Assembly: GCA_030144725.1 (NCBI GenBank)
Contig: JASKMD010000029.1
Coordinates: forward strand, 186,001-250,000
Length of the DNA: 64,000 nucleotides
Source: Haematococcus lacustris
Lineage: Eukaryota > Chlorophyta > Chlorophyceae > Chlamydomonadales > Haematococcaceae
Direction: 5' to 3'
Below the pieces are notes generated by a model. The model made no database searches. It was not told where the DNA came from and saw only the letters and a program-made list of their open reading frames with translations. Shown piece by piece: positions 12,701 to 24,710 of this stretch. Within the stretch, counting starts at the first letter, position 1; each line of letters begins with the position of its first letter. A program made the translations under genes and the position numbers.

Positions 12701-15700
12701 CATTGCCATTCCCCTGGATGCCGTCTCCCAAAGCAAGCAGGAGGATGATGATCTGGCGGTTAATGAAGCCGGGGATGAACGACGCCACATTGCACACCTC
12801 CACCGCGGTGTGTGTCGACTCAAACTTATTCATGCTGGGCCTCACCTGCACCCACGGGCCACCAGCAATAACCGCTTGAGTCGTGCCAGTGCCTGGTGAT
12901 GCCTCAATAGGCAATGCCACTGCACTCAACTAGGATCAGGACACTGTTCCTTCTAGGGTCGTTGCCGCTGCCCACTCACCTGGATCAGGCGTGGGTTCAT
13001 GCCCCTCTGGTTGTCGGAGAAGTGGCTGTCCTCGGGCCAAGGCACCAGCATGCCTTTGCAGCCCTGGTACCTCACCTGCACCCAGCACCTGGTGGCACCT
13101 TGTATCCTGGTGCAAGCTGCGTGCAGGCTGTCACTGACGTGGCTATGTCCATGCTCTGCCTACGGGACGTTGGCAGTGCGGAGCCAAGTAGGCAATGGGG
13201 GTGAACATGAAAACAAGCTCAACCTAGTACAGAATAGAGTACGCAGGGATCTGCCCCTAAGGCAGGATCTGACCCTAAAGCAGGCTCTGCCCCAACAGAG
13301 GACCTGCCTCAAGGCATTCAGGTCTGACCGACACACCTGTGCTGCCAAGGGCCGTTCCCCTGCACGTCCCAAGCCCGCCATGATGTCAGCAGCCACTTGC
13401 ATGCCCATGCGGCCCACACCGTCGGTAACAATGTACTTGTCTCGACCCTCGTGGTCCTCGAGGTCGATGATGACGCGGTCCTTGATTTGCATGGCGCACT
13501 GGGTGCCCCGAGGAAGGTCCTCGAGCTGGTGATGCTGCAAGACAACAGGTGCAGCAGGCATTCACAACATTGAGCACATTGCTACATCCTTACAAGGCAA
13601 CAAGCAGGATCATGAGCAGTCGAGGCATGTGCAAGCCAAGCATGCGGACCCAACTCGCCATCACGTTAACACAGGTTGCAGCACAACCCGAGCATAAACA
13701 CCTTGCGCAATCATGACGCAATGGCAGTCAACCGTGTAAGGCTGGCTTTCGCACATGGGGTCATTGAGGTTGTCTATGAACGAGGCTCCTCAATACGCAC
13801 CACCCACCCCAGATCTTGCAACACCAGCGCGCGGGCGGCGTGCAAAGTGCGGCGCTGAGAAGTAGGAGCGGGTGCCGCTGCTCTGCTCGGCCAACTGCGT
13901 GCTGCCCTTCACTGGCGGCCGCTCTGCAATGTACGGGGTGAACACCCCGCTGGCCCCACTGCTGGAAGGTATGCCGCCCCTCCCCATGGTGGACCAAGCG
14001 GCCTGGCTAGGGGCGGGGCTGGGGCTGGGGCTGGGCTGCCCCATGCTCGCCGCTGAGTACATTGAATCCTCAGCTATCAACGAGGCCAGGTCCTCATCAA
14101 GGACATCTTCACGCACACCCCAACTGGGTGCCTCGTCCACCGCTTGTTGCTGCTCGAGCCCAGACACGTTGCCGTTGCTGTAGCTGTGCACCGGAATGGT
14201 ATGCGGTTGGTAGCTGATAGAAGATGCCAGAGGCGGGGCATACGTCGAAGTTGCAGTCAGGGTGGGTTGGGAGAGGGCAGGGCGGACAACCAGCGGGGCA
14301 ATGGTGCGTGGTATTGAGGGCATGCGTTGCATGGCCTGGACCTGCTGGGCAGCTGCCGTGCTGGCTGGCACGAGGTGAGACAGGTAGTGAGGGGGTAGGG
14401 TGACGCACAGCGAGGGCGTGGGGCTGGCGCCCAGGGGTGAGCGGTTAGCTATGCTCAGGCCTGGGCTGGGCTGCACAGAGAGGAGTGGTCGATAGCTGGC
14501 ACGCAGGTCTGAGCTGGAGGTCGAGCCCAGCCCCAAGCCTGGTGTGCAGGCTGTGAGCGCTGTAGCCGTCTCCACAGGCCCTCTCGGCATCGCTGGGCCT
14601 GGCGCCAACACCAAAGCACTGGCCGAGGAAGGCTCGTCTCTGCTTGGCGGCAGCAAGAAATGCGTCGAGGATGCCGAGGGCTCACTTGGCAGCTGCAGCT
14701 CGAGCACCTGTGGTGTGGGGGGGCAGGTGGGGGGCAGGCTGTGGTAAGGCGTGGTGCCGGCCTGCTGCTGGCTGGAGTCGGTGGCCTGGGCGCCTTCCGG
14801 GACCTTGTACTCGAGCAGCGCTGAATATGTGCAGCTGAACGCCTGGCCCAGCCGCGCTGCCAACCTGCATGGCAGCAGCTAGGAGCTGGCCTCCAGAAAG
14901 ATAGCTGTACAGTGGAGATAGGCAGCAGGGAACTTGACAAAGGTTGCGAACGAGCAAAGGCTGCGAGGGAGTGCTTGACTGCGGTGCTAGGCCTCGGCGG
15001 GCCACACATTTGAATGCTGTAGGTGGCAGAATGATGGCCACATGCTGGTGCTCGGCACATCGCCCATTAGTGCTGCTGGTGTAGCCTGCCCTTTCATCCT
15101 TTGGCAACCATACTGGGCAGCAGCAGGAGCAGTCCACACCAGGTGCCCTTTTAAGGTGCCCTTTGACCCTTTGTAGGTGCAAAAGTGATGTGGCGGAGTG
15201 ACACACTGGTATGAGATGATATGAGCCTAGTGGTGCATACATGATGCCACAAGCCCACATTGCCATGGCTGGCAGCGGTGCAGAGATGCAGCGGAGCAGC
15301 TTACTTGGCTCGGTTGGTGAAATTGGCGAAGTCACCAATGAAGTAGCGCACCATCTCGCAGTCTATGCGTCCCTTTGTGCTGTGCTGGAAGGGTGCCATG
15401 AACCAAGCGGAGGCGCTGCGCAGCTGGTTGCTGCTGAAGGCCAGCAGGTCGTGATGCCGCCCCAGCAGGTCGATGCCACCCAGCATCACCCCTCCCATTC
15501 TGCGACAGCACAAGACAAAAGACACTTGGTAAACCACAGCAAAGCTATCATCATTAAGGAGGCACTGCCGCAAAAGCATCTGAATTGCGCAAGCTGTCAG
15601 TTCAGGGGCGTGACAACTTGAGCAATGGTAGGCATGGAGGTAGGCATGGAGGCATTGATGTTACGTGCCATTGTCATGTGTAATGTGCTGATGACATGGT

Positions 15701-18700
15701 GAACACACTTAACCAACAAATAAACTAAGCCTGTGAGCAACCCTGCAGACAATCTTGCAGACAATGCCATCCTGCCATGGTGTTGATATGACTGTATGAC
15801 TGCCAGACTGCCCGCCTGCCTACCAACACTGCCCACTACCTGCTGCCAGTCTGGACTACAGCTACACTCCCTTGCAGCCTCCCTCCACACCTGTTCAGAA
15901 GGTCTTGTGCCCAGGGGTCGCCTGCCTGGCGCGCCTTGCTGTTGGCCTTGCGCGTGGTGGTGAGCATGATTTGGTCCCCGGTCTCGCTGCCAAAGGTGAC
16001 GCGCAAGAAGTGTTCGCGGTGCTCCGCAAAGTCCCTCAACACGCGGTTGGAAAGCTCCAGCTCAGGTGGGAGCAGCACCCGCCTGCAGACACGCCCTCGA
16101 GCCAAGGTAGCTGACGACATTGGACCTGACCAGGCGGTCAGCTGGTTAGGAATAGGGTTGGGATGAGGGTTGGGGTTAGGGTTAGGTTTAGTTGATTAGG
16201 GTTAGGGTTAGGCTCATTTGTGGCTCCGATTGAGACCATGCTTACCGAGTGGGTGTGAACAGCACTCGGTAGGTGAGGCTGCAGTTGGTGGCATGCACCT
16301 CGACTGGGAGCAGGCTGTGTGCCCGGCCCCAGGCCTCCGCTTGCACCAGGCTGCTGAGCTGCGGGAGCACACGGGCTGTCAGAGGCTTGCCCAGTACGTG
16401 GCACCGCAGCAGGGCGCACTCTGCAACGGCACACATGGCAGCAGGGACAGCCGCATAGGCAGCCTGACTCCAGGCAATCAGCCTACAGCCTCCAGCCTTT
16501 ATACACGGTGGCACTCTCACACCGCCATGTCAGTCAGATACCCTTTCAGCACCCATGAGCTTAAGCATACAATGGCACCTGCATAGCTCCAAATGCTATG
16601 CTCTCAAGAGCACCACGTGCACTAGCTGCACTCTGCCCCAACTGTTCGCGTGCCTGCCTGCCTACCTGCAAAAGAATCGCACTACAGAGACATTGAAGTG
16701 AGGCCCACCTGCATGATGAGGCTTGGCTTCTGCCAGCATGTCCAACAGCGGCTGGCTGACCAGCTCCCAGGGCAACAGCCAGCAGGAGGTCAGGCTCAGC
16801 AGCGCATACGCCACCTGCAGCAAGCCACCAGGCACCAGCAGGCAGTGCCCAGCTACTCTGCTTCATCAACACAAGATCATACTCCAGACAGCAGGCCATT
16901 GCCACTGCCACCTGCCACATGTGCTTTGCATCACTGCAAGTCTGACCAGCGCCACTGCCAGTGCCAGTGGCCAGTGCTAGTGCCAGTGCCATGTGCTTTG
17001 CATCACTGCCCACATGAGCTATGGTGTCCAGACCTAACACTGCCCCATGCCAGCGCCCCATGCAAAGGCGCAAACCTAAGCCAAGCCAATCAAACCAAAT
17101 GCCGAGCCAAGCTGCGAACCCAAGCCGTCAGAGCCTGGTGCCAGTGCTGTGTGTTTCACCAACCACAATCCTAGGGGCCATGTGCTATAGCAGAGACCCC
17201 ACAGCTGCTGCGTTGCTGCCGGTCTGCTGCCCTTACCCTGAACGGCAGCGCTGCTGCAATGCGCTGCTCCAGCAGCATCGGAAGCTCCAGGCCGCTGGCA
17301 GGGCAGCAGCGCCACTCCGGCAGCTCGGCACGCGGCGGCCACTCCAAGTTAGTGAAGGTCAGGGCGCCCGCAGTGCCTGGCAGGGTCAGGGGCGACCCGG
17401 AGGGGCTGGCCAGCAAGCCGCACTGGGCCATCCACCACAGCAGCTGGCATGCGCCCTGGCTGCTGTCACCGTGCTGCCTGCACCAGCAACAGGGCAGGGC
17501 AGGGCAGGGCAGGGCAGAGTGTCAGGCAGCTGGCTGTGGTGCTTGCTTGGTCTTATGCAGGATGGGTTTGGTCAGCAGTGGACTCAGCCCAGCCCGGCTC
17601 AGCTAACGTGCAGCAAGGCATGCCACAACTGCAAGGCAGGCTAGGCAGGGCAAGGCAGCAGGGCGACACCAAAGCTATTGCAAAAGCCCACTGGAGCCAC
17701 AAAACAACAAGATAAGTGCTCCGATGCCTGCCTCCTGGAGGTGCGAGAATGATGTGTCGGAGTGACACACTGGTATGAGCAGGTAGCTGGTATGAGCCTA
17801 GTGACGCAATGCCTCCGAAGACGCGAAAGAGCACCGCCAAGCAAAAGCCGCGCCCGACTGATAGCTCCGTGATGTGTGAGCTCACATCGCTGCTGTTCTT
17901 GCCAGCGCAGGTACTCGCACGCCTCGAGGCAAGCAACGAGAGGAGCGAAGGGATGGCTAGACGCGACGTCGTCGTGTGCGCACCGGGCCGCATACCGTCC
18001 CAGCCTTGATTGTTATCTCGGCCTTGTGTCTTATCACAACCAAGATCTCACTGTGTGCTAACACTGCACCGACTGCAGACTGGAAGCTCCCAACAGGGCA
18101 GGTGGAAGAGTGTTTGCTGCGTCCAGCCTAAAGCCAGCAGCGTGGCCAGCCAGTGCGGGGCCTGATGTGGAGCCCGGTAGTGGCCCCCCGCAAGCCCTCA
18201 CAAGCCCCATGCAGCAGCCAGAAAGCCAAACAGCCTGCAGCCTCAGAGCCTGGGCCCAGCACTCCCCCGCCAGCCAAGCGCAGCAACTGCACCAAGGCTG
18301 AGCAGGCAGCTGAGCCTACCTAGCCCGACCAAGGGCAAAGGCAAGGCCCAGGGCAAGGCTGCCAAGGCCCAGCTCCCATCACAGCCAGGCAGGTAGGTAG
18401 ACAGGGACTGCAATGCAGCATTGAAACTGCAGCGCATTGGGGAGAGCAAGTGGCGCCCACTGGAGCTGTGCTGGTGGCCAGAGCAGGGAGCTCTGCCAGC
18501 CAAGGGCAAGGAGTGCCCAGGCTTGGGCTACAAGCGGCTGCGAGACCAGCCACCCAAGGCCCAGCAGCAGCTGCAGCCTGCTGTGGCACAGTAGTGTGTG
18601 CCCCCATTTGAGCTGTCATCAGCTTACAATTAGTGCATGTTGGTCATGCCAACTCTACATCATAGCCCTTTGGGTCAGGAAATACTGCAGGTGGTATGCG

Positions 18701-21700
18701 ACCATGCCCATGTGTATGCCATGTGCCTGCCATGTGTATGCCATGTACATGGGAACTCCACACAGACAAAAACACCATTTTGTAACGGTCCACGCTTAGT
18801 GTTCCCGGGCAATGAGGGCTCTAGGTTGAGGGCCAAGGTGCTAGTAAGCCCACTCACAGATCATTGGCACTGCTGTCTGCGCTCCACCCAACCCTGGCAG
18901 ACGTTAACCCTCCACCCTTGGCATGCCACTGGTTCACCCACCACAGCTCCAGCTTGAGCACGCTGGCAGCGCCCTGGGCAGCGCTCCAGCCTGCAAAGGC
19001 ATTGGACTGTTGGCGAGTCCAGTCGGTCCCGCGAGCCCAGCGCATCTGGTCGTTGGCGCGCGCGCTGCCTAACGGCCACCAGCCAGTGATAACATAGTTC
19101 TGGGAACCCGACATCGGTACAGTCGCATCATTTTGGTCAAATTGACCGGGCTGCTGGAGATGTGCCGTGTGCAGCAGGAACTTTCGCTGCTTGAGCTCCG
19201 CGTTCTGCGAGCAGCAGCAGCGGGACGCAGCATGAGCACGCAAATGGATGATGAGGCAGCTCAGCAACACACAGCTAAGTTCAACTTTGCGCAATTGCGT
19301 GGTGTAATGCATCAATGCACTATGGTATACAACGTCTTCAATGCTTGCAACCCTGCATTGCTGACTGATCAAGAAAACACACAAGTGATGCTGGTGTACT
19401 GTGTTTGGTGTTGTGCCTCGCTGGGTTGGTCATCGGTCGTGAGGTCTACCCGGAAAATCCTAGAGGAGCAATTACAGATGCGGCAAACAAGGGTCGAATC
19501 GCATCCATACACCTCGAGTGCGTGCCCACTCTCCCCACCTGACCTGCAGGTGCAAGGCGACCTCCTTGTAGACCTCAGGAGGATGCCTGAGCGGTAGCAG
19601 CACCTCGAAGCGTTGCACCCTCCTGCCAGAGTTGAGACCCACTGGCCTTGCAGCCCCCTGCACTCCTCCACCCCTCGTAATCCGGCCACTTGCCCCTGGC
19701 TGTGTGCCACCAGCTTCTCGAGCTGCTCGGCCATCCACGTCGCCGTGCGGATGGGGGTGTCGTGGCGCGCAGTTTGGCAACGAAGTGGGAGGTTCCACTG
19801 GCACTGGCACCATCACACACGACTCCAAGGGCCTCACTTGCGCCTTCTCGCGCAAGGCGTGGAAGGGGACAAGCAGCTTCACCCACTCACGCCGCCCACT
19901 TGTGCAGGCTGCGGTGCTCATGTTGGGTGGCAGTGTGATACTGAGCTGTGCACGCCATGGGTTTATGCTCATCACCGCGGCGTCGTTAGGCAACTCAAGG
20001 CTGGCTGCATCAGTCACCACCAATGGAGGAGGGGGAGGCGGCGGCGGGGGGGGCTGGCCACGACGCCCTCGAAGCTGACGATCGTTTTCCTTAGGCACCA
20101 CCTTTGTCTGAGTCTGCCGCGGACGCTCAATCGCTCTCTTCTGCTGGCTGCTGTGCCACCATGTGCTCAGGACGTCTGGGCTGGGTCCTGACAGCTTCAG
20201 GCTGGCACCAGGGACGTCTGGCGCGGCTGGCAGCTGGGTGGCAATACTCGCGGCGAGGTCATCCGCTGCCACACGGTTGGCGAGGGTCAGGGAGGCTAGC
20301 CGCGAACACACCTCCAGGTCGCCGTTTACACGGTTCAGGGTCTCCTTCGGCAAGTTATCCATGATCCTGCACGAGCACAAGAAGCAAAGCACGACAACAT
20401 TACTGTGTCGTTATACCCAACCCTTCATTTACCACCTACCCCACTCTCATGCGTCAATGCTGCATGGCTTGCTCAGGTCAGTGAGCACCACTGCTAGCAC
20501 TGCCAAGGCATCCAGTGTGACTCTCGAGCTGCAAGCTGTTCTTGACATGGTGCCCCGACCCCAGGACCCCACCTCTCTCTCCTGCCCTTGCCAGCCCCAG
20601 CTGCCCTGCCAGCATGTTTGGGTTTGCCCGGCTCACGCTCACTCACACAACCCCTAAGCCCGGTGCAGCTAGGTGAGGCAGGGGCAGCTCCACCTCACGA
20701 TGCCATTTACTGCGACCTGGCATGAACCGCTCGCCTGCAAGGGGTAGTGCAGAGCAGCATGGGCATGCAGGCCAGCCTAGAGTTCTGACGCATACCACTG
20801 GAAGACTTCACAGCGTCACAGCGTGCATTGCCTGATAAACATGGAAGCTGAGGCCGGCTGCGGCGCAGTGGGTGCACAACCACCACTGGGCTCTTGGGTC
20901 AAGCCCAGCTGCCTGTACCACGCCATGACTGCATGGGGCCCGCTGAGTTAGGGCATGCCCCAGAGCACCACAACAGGCCCACAACATCAGACCAGTCATA
21001 CTACAGCACTCCTCCCGCCACGCTGCACATCTCCCGGCATGCTGCACTCTAGCTCGGCACCTAGTATGCCAAGTCATGGTGCCAGGTCATGGTGAGGTGC
21101 AGCAATCAAATGTTTAGAATGCCAGATGTCTATACCACAACCGTGGCATGCGATGATGACGATGGCGGTACACTCCAGCCTGTAAGGGCCTGGAGAAAGG
21201 GGTGTGGCCGAGCCAACCCACCTGCGTGGTGTGGGCCCAGCAGCATGTCCAGGAACCGGTAGTCCATGAACGTAACAAACACGGTGGCCTGGAGCGGCAC
21301 ATGCTGCACATCCGGCACCTGCTGCGCTGCCTGGATGCGCTTCTCCAGCTCCAGGTCTGTGCGCTGAGCGTGCGGCAGCTCAAGCACCACACGGCACTGC
21401 TGCACGCTGTGCTGCACGGCAAGGAGGTCAGGGTCTATGAGAGACCCAGGGCTGTCCACATCCCTCCAGCCCGCAGCCATGAGCTCAGAGAGGCTTGGCA
21501 GCTGCTGCGTCTCCTCATGCTGGTAAGCTTGCTGCTGCCCCTGCTGCTGCCTGCGCTGCGTTGGGGGCGGCTGAGGGGGAAGATGCGTGAGGTGGGGCAC
21601 CATGGCGGTGCACATGCGGTAATCCCATGTCCCATCGCTGCGGTGGATGGCCTCCAGAGGGTGCTGCAGTATCTTGTACTGATGTGTGGGGGGTGGGGCT

Positions 21701-22071
21701 ACACGGAGACACAGCAAGTGGTGCAAGGCATGCGCCACCTCCTCGGCCTTCACATCCTCACGTAGCCCAGTCAACTTGCAGGTGCGCCTATGCTGGCGTG
21801 CATGCTCAGAAAGTTCCGCGGCTGCGAAGAGAGGGCAAGGAACATGAGCAAAGTAAGCTCAGATGGAACCCATAGTGAACAGTGGCCTACACTGACTTAT
21901 GAAAAGCTCCGCCTTGCGCTCATGCTGCGCATACTCTAGGCGATGCCTGTTCGATTCTAGTTGCGCCCTTATCGCCTCGTCGTATGCATCTTTTTTGTTG
22001 GGTGGGAGTTCCGCTTTGGCGAGCGTGTTGGGCTGCAACATGCGAATAGCTTCTCCCACTTTCGCGGGCAC
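6790..22071 (-). CDS. RDR: RNA-dependent RNA polymerase (cellular RDR family), 25 exons
   Basis: Copies single-stranded RNA into dsRNA for siRNA production. Exons in coding order: 22071-21897, 21821-21222, 20734-20647, 20366-19544, 19204-18858, 17477-17237, 16814-16709, 16420-16246, 16082-15891, 15499-15305, 14864-13808, 13534-13337, 13075-12980, 12845-12696, 12363-12181, 11925-11812, 11528-11473, 11136-11017, 10862-10793, 10219-10139, 9810-9751, 9588-9418, 9155-8881, 8622-8517, 8289-6790. All introns are GT-AG and phases agree, giving about 2392 aa. The last exon may instead start at 8262; exon 3 is the least certain. Family landmarks: LELSNRVLRDF (about 863-873), DLLAFSSNQL, AARLGQAFSC, VTDGVGRMG, VRYQGCKGML, INRQIIILLLALG, FGVIDETGILGENE, VTKNPCLHPGDIRVL, catalytic GSDLDGDQYF (about 1647-1656), DSLGMIANAW, VRASAWYTAAYDPQYHP. 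Plant RDRs are about 1100-1200 aa. The excess lies in a 350-residue Ser/Pro/Gln-rich insert (exon 11) and a long tail ending in Gly-Arg-Lys repeats. All three catalytic Asp are present. Confidence 0.93.
11157..11337. repeat. Imperfect (GCAGCAGGA)n tract in RDR intron 17
   Basis: A mixed AGCAGC/AGGAGC triplet tract between exons 11473-11528 and 11017-11136. On the coding strand it reads CTG/CTC, so it may serve as an extended pyrimidine-rich stretch before the 11136 acceptor. Confidence 0.8.
16142..16214. repeat. Short degenerate TTAGGG-type tract in RDR intron 8
   Basis: Several GGTTAGGG and GGTTGGGG units lie between exons 16246-16420 and 15891-16082. They are telomere-like but interrupted, so this is an interstitial remnant and not a telomere. 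Confidence 0.75.
18075..18594 (+). pseudogene. Fanzor/TnpB-like C-terminal fragment, antisense inside RDR intron 5
   Basis: Plus-strand translation gives GQVEECLLRPA, then a stop, QQRGQPVRGLM, a Pro/Lys-rich linker, a second stop after AAEPT, and then VDRDCNAALKLQRIGESKW, WRPLELCWWPEQGALPAKG and a C-terminal Gln-rich end at TAG 18592-18594. The R-D-x-N-A-A-L pattern corresponds to the last RuvC Asp of TnpB/Fanzor. The copy at 49185-50392 is co-linear, and the 3' flank (about 18606-18850) also matches that copy's 3' flank (about 48930-49175) in inverted orientation. The fragment sits between RDR exons 5 and 6 and runs against RDR transcription. In-frame stops make it non-functional. Confidence 0.65.
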
Positions 22072-22122
22072 TGGGCGGCGGCGTGCGGGAGGGGAAGGGG
22101 GTGTAGTGTGTCCGCAAAACTC

Positions 22123-22136
22123 ACCAAATATTATAG
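22123..22136 (-). promoter_or_regulatory. Possible TATA-like element upstream of RDR
   Basis: The minus strand reads CTATAATATTTGG about 55 bases upstream of the proposed RDR start codon at 22071. It is AT-rich in a GC-rich setting. Only position and sequence support it. Confidence 0.3.
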
Positions 22137-23112
22137 TCCGAACACCAAAAGTTGAAGCACGATGGAAACGCGACGTGTGTTTCCCGGAACAGCTATAGCA
22201 TATGACCCATGTCTAGCATTGTGTCCAGAACAGGCAAAGGCCAAGCTGGGCAAACCCAGCGAAATTCGGGACACCTTCCCCTGCCTCCCCTTCCTACACC
22301 TCCTGCACCCTCCCCTAGGCTACTGGGTTCCGTTTTGCCGCAGCCGCCACTTCCACGGGCGCTTGGGCCAGCCTCCTCATCTTTATGTTTGACCAGATGC
22401 ATCATCTGTAGCTCTAACTGCCATGGCCAAGATACACACCCAGGTCAAAAGCAAAGCGATCCACTCATAGAGTAAAACACTGCATCACATAGAGACATGC
22501 ACATGTACATCGCGCTCATCAATGTTGCTGTCCTCACCCTGGGTCCGCAGTGGCTGCCCCCCGCCTTACCCTTGAGCCTCTGTCAACCCCCCCCCGGAAG
22601 CAAGCCCCCTAGCCCTCGCCCACGCCAGGTAGACGTTGGGTTCAACGTATAGAAACTGTTCTCCAGATTGCATGCTTAGCTAGCGATTTACACATCACTC
22701 ATGCGGCTTCTGTCTACTCGACGGCACCTTATTAAATCCTGCCTGCTACTGGTGCCCATACTCAACCCCCTTGGCCACCTTGGACCTGACCACCTTGTGC
22801 CACACTTGCAACCCCACGTTGCGTACCTGCCCGTACTCCTTATGTATCTGCCTAACCTGCTTTTGCAATCAAACCGCAGCTACAACTGCGCCCTTCCCAG
22901 TCAACGTGTCTGCAGCAGTCTTCCCAGGCGACCATCCCCGCACTGCAAACAGCACCACAAACAGCTCGTGCTGCCATGCTGCCACATCGCTGCCCTGACG
23001 CCACATCGCTGCCCTGACACCCATGGCGTCTGGTGTCAGCTAAGTGTGCTAAGTGGGCTGTAGAGCCTAAGACCCAGCCTGACTCATAAAGGGCACGGAC
23101 ACATGCTCCAAC
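22137..23112. other. RDR upstream region; no gene recognised
   Basis: Plus-strand frames here have no family motif. Some composition shift towards C-rich (CCTCCCCTTCC near 22270-22320) is visible. It probably includes the RDR promoter. Confidence 0.4.
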
Positions 23113-23214
23113 ATGGGAGGGTGGGCATGCAGGAGCGCAGGAGGCCCTTGTCGCGCTGTAAGCATGCGCTGGGACCTGGCACCTCTTGATGTCGCCCATC
23201 AGCCGCAGACATCG

Positions 23215-23520
23215 CCACTCCAGGAGGCATTCACCACCAAACAAGGGCGGGACCGAGCCCAGGCGGCCCAGTTGTTGCATGGACGTGTGGCCCGCCAGCC
23301 GGGCACAAGCCGCTGGGGGGTGGTGCGCTTCAAGGGCCAGCAGTGCCACCCTCATTACTTTGCTGTAGACTGGGCAGATGGCACCATCACCGATAAGGTC
23401 AGCCCGACCGTGTTGCGCAATAGTCGGTGGCTGCAGCCTGAGGGCACCGTCCTGCCCAGCCTAACCCTTGCTCCCCCAGTACCCGGCCAGCGGCGCTCAG
23501 CGCGGTTAGGTCATGGCGAG
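23215..23520 (+). pseudogene. Fragment of a retroelement post-PHD (Tudor/chromo-like) domain
   Basis: The plus-strand frame reads LLHGRVARQPGTSRWGVVRF, KGQQCHPHYFAVDWADGTI and LRNSRWLQPEGTVLPSL. This parallels, residue by residue, the module after the PHD finger in the gypsy polyprotein at 57410-57610: LHGRVVHCPANKAAPERWGV, KGDECRPKYFRITFQDGSI and RKGWLMPQGSELP. It is therefore a diverged fragment of a related but distinct retroelement. A short inverted repeat flanks it: 23148-23180 matches the reverse complement of 23803-23835. Confidence 0.6.
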
Positions 23521-23837
23521 AATGTGGGCCTAGCCGTGGCATGTGCATGCCCTGACTCGCATGGCATGGCACTATGGGCCTGAGGGTACCAAGGGGTGAG
23601 CCATTGGCGACTAGCGCCACCCTTGGATTCCTATCCTCAGTATCGCGGGGAGCCCAGGCTTGGATGGGATTAGGCCCACCTTGTCCTGCCCGTAGCGAGT
23701 CCCTAAGTGCCTTGACCTGTGATTGCCATGTGCTGTGACCTGCACTTTCACATAGTGCGCCTCAATGCTGTACCACCACCTTGCGCACTGGGGGGAAGTA
23801 AGTGCCAGGTCCCAGCGCATGCTTACAGCGCGACAGC

Positions 23838-24542
23838 TGTCACAACACACAAGGTGACCGGACATAATGCGTAACAAGGGCGGGTGCCTCTCATGTTGTT
23901 AACTCCTTAGCCAGATTAGGCGCAATTGTGGCGTTGTGCGCAGACTACATCTCTAGTTTAGGTGTTGTGGCGAGGGCTGATCATTGGTGCATGTTGATTG
24001 GTTCCTTGATGCTGATTGGCCGTACTGACTCAGACGGCAGTTACATTACCCTGGATCTCCACACTTGCTAGGCACTTAAGGACTGAGTTGTTGCTGCTTC
24101 AGCAGCTTGAGATACCTCATTGTAACCCGCCAGCCTACCAAGCGGTCGAGGCACTCCCCAAGCCCAAGTCGTAAAGGGAACCGTGTGGATTGAGCCCACG
24201 TCTTTCCTGTCCCCCTGCCCCGTCTGCAACATCAGAGGACCAGCAAGGGCGGACGAAACACTGCCTATCTCAAGCTGCTGAAGCAGCAACAACTCAGTCC
24301 TTAAGTGCCTAGCAAGTGTGGAGATCCAGGGTAATGTAACTGCTGTCTGAGTCAGTACGGCCAATCAGCATCAAGGAACCAATCAACATGCACCAATGAT
24401 CAGCCCTCGCCACAACACCTAAACTAGAGATGTAGTCTGCGCACAACGCCACAATTGCGCCTAATCTGGCTAAGGAGTTAACAACATGAGAGGCACCCGC
24501 CCTTGTTACGCATTATGTCCGGTCACCTTGTGTGTTGTGACA
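23838..24542. repeat. Foldback element: 277-bp near-perfect inverted repeat, 151-bp loop
   Basis: Left arm 23838-24114, right arm 24266-24542, loop 24115-24265. The ends read TGTCACAAC and GTTGTGACA. The arms are almost identical over their whole length; one difference is CGGCAGTTACATT versus the complement of AATGTAACTGCTG. No clear target duplication is seen. Any transcript crossing it on either strand would fold into a hairpin with a stem of about 277 bp, an ideal Dicer-type substrate. It lies between RDR and AGO. Confidence 0.92.
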
Positions 24543-24589
24543 CCCTCCAGACACATCCTCCTTGCCTCCTTGCATCCCTCTTCCCCTTT

Positions 24590-24710
24590 CATTCTTGCGG
24601 TGGTGCAAGGGGCGGTGGCGCAAACCTCAGCGACCAAGCTGTGAGCCGCTCCTCCCTTGCCCACCGCAGCATATTGGGTGGAGGTGTCCGCTACTTAGAT
24701 GAAGAACTGC
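24590..24710 (+). repeat. Direct repeat copy A
   Basis: Starts CATTCTTGCGGTGGTGCAAG and ends TTAGATGAAGAACTGC. The same sequence with small indels recurs at 25264-25403 in the same orientation. It is probably part of an unclassified dispersed element. Confidence 0.75.

Noticed and set aside
13790..14863. Independent Ser/Pro-rich gene of 357 codons
   Set aside because: It joins in phase at both ends to RDR exons, with AARLGQAFSC at its start matching the RDR family; it is exon 11.
20647..20734. Possibility that RDR starts at ATG 20362 (MDNLPKETLN)
   Set aside because: A splice acceptor (GTGCAG) precedes it and upstream exons to 22071 join in phase, including an RRM-like segment. I kept the longer model, though exon 3 is the least certain part.
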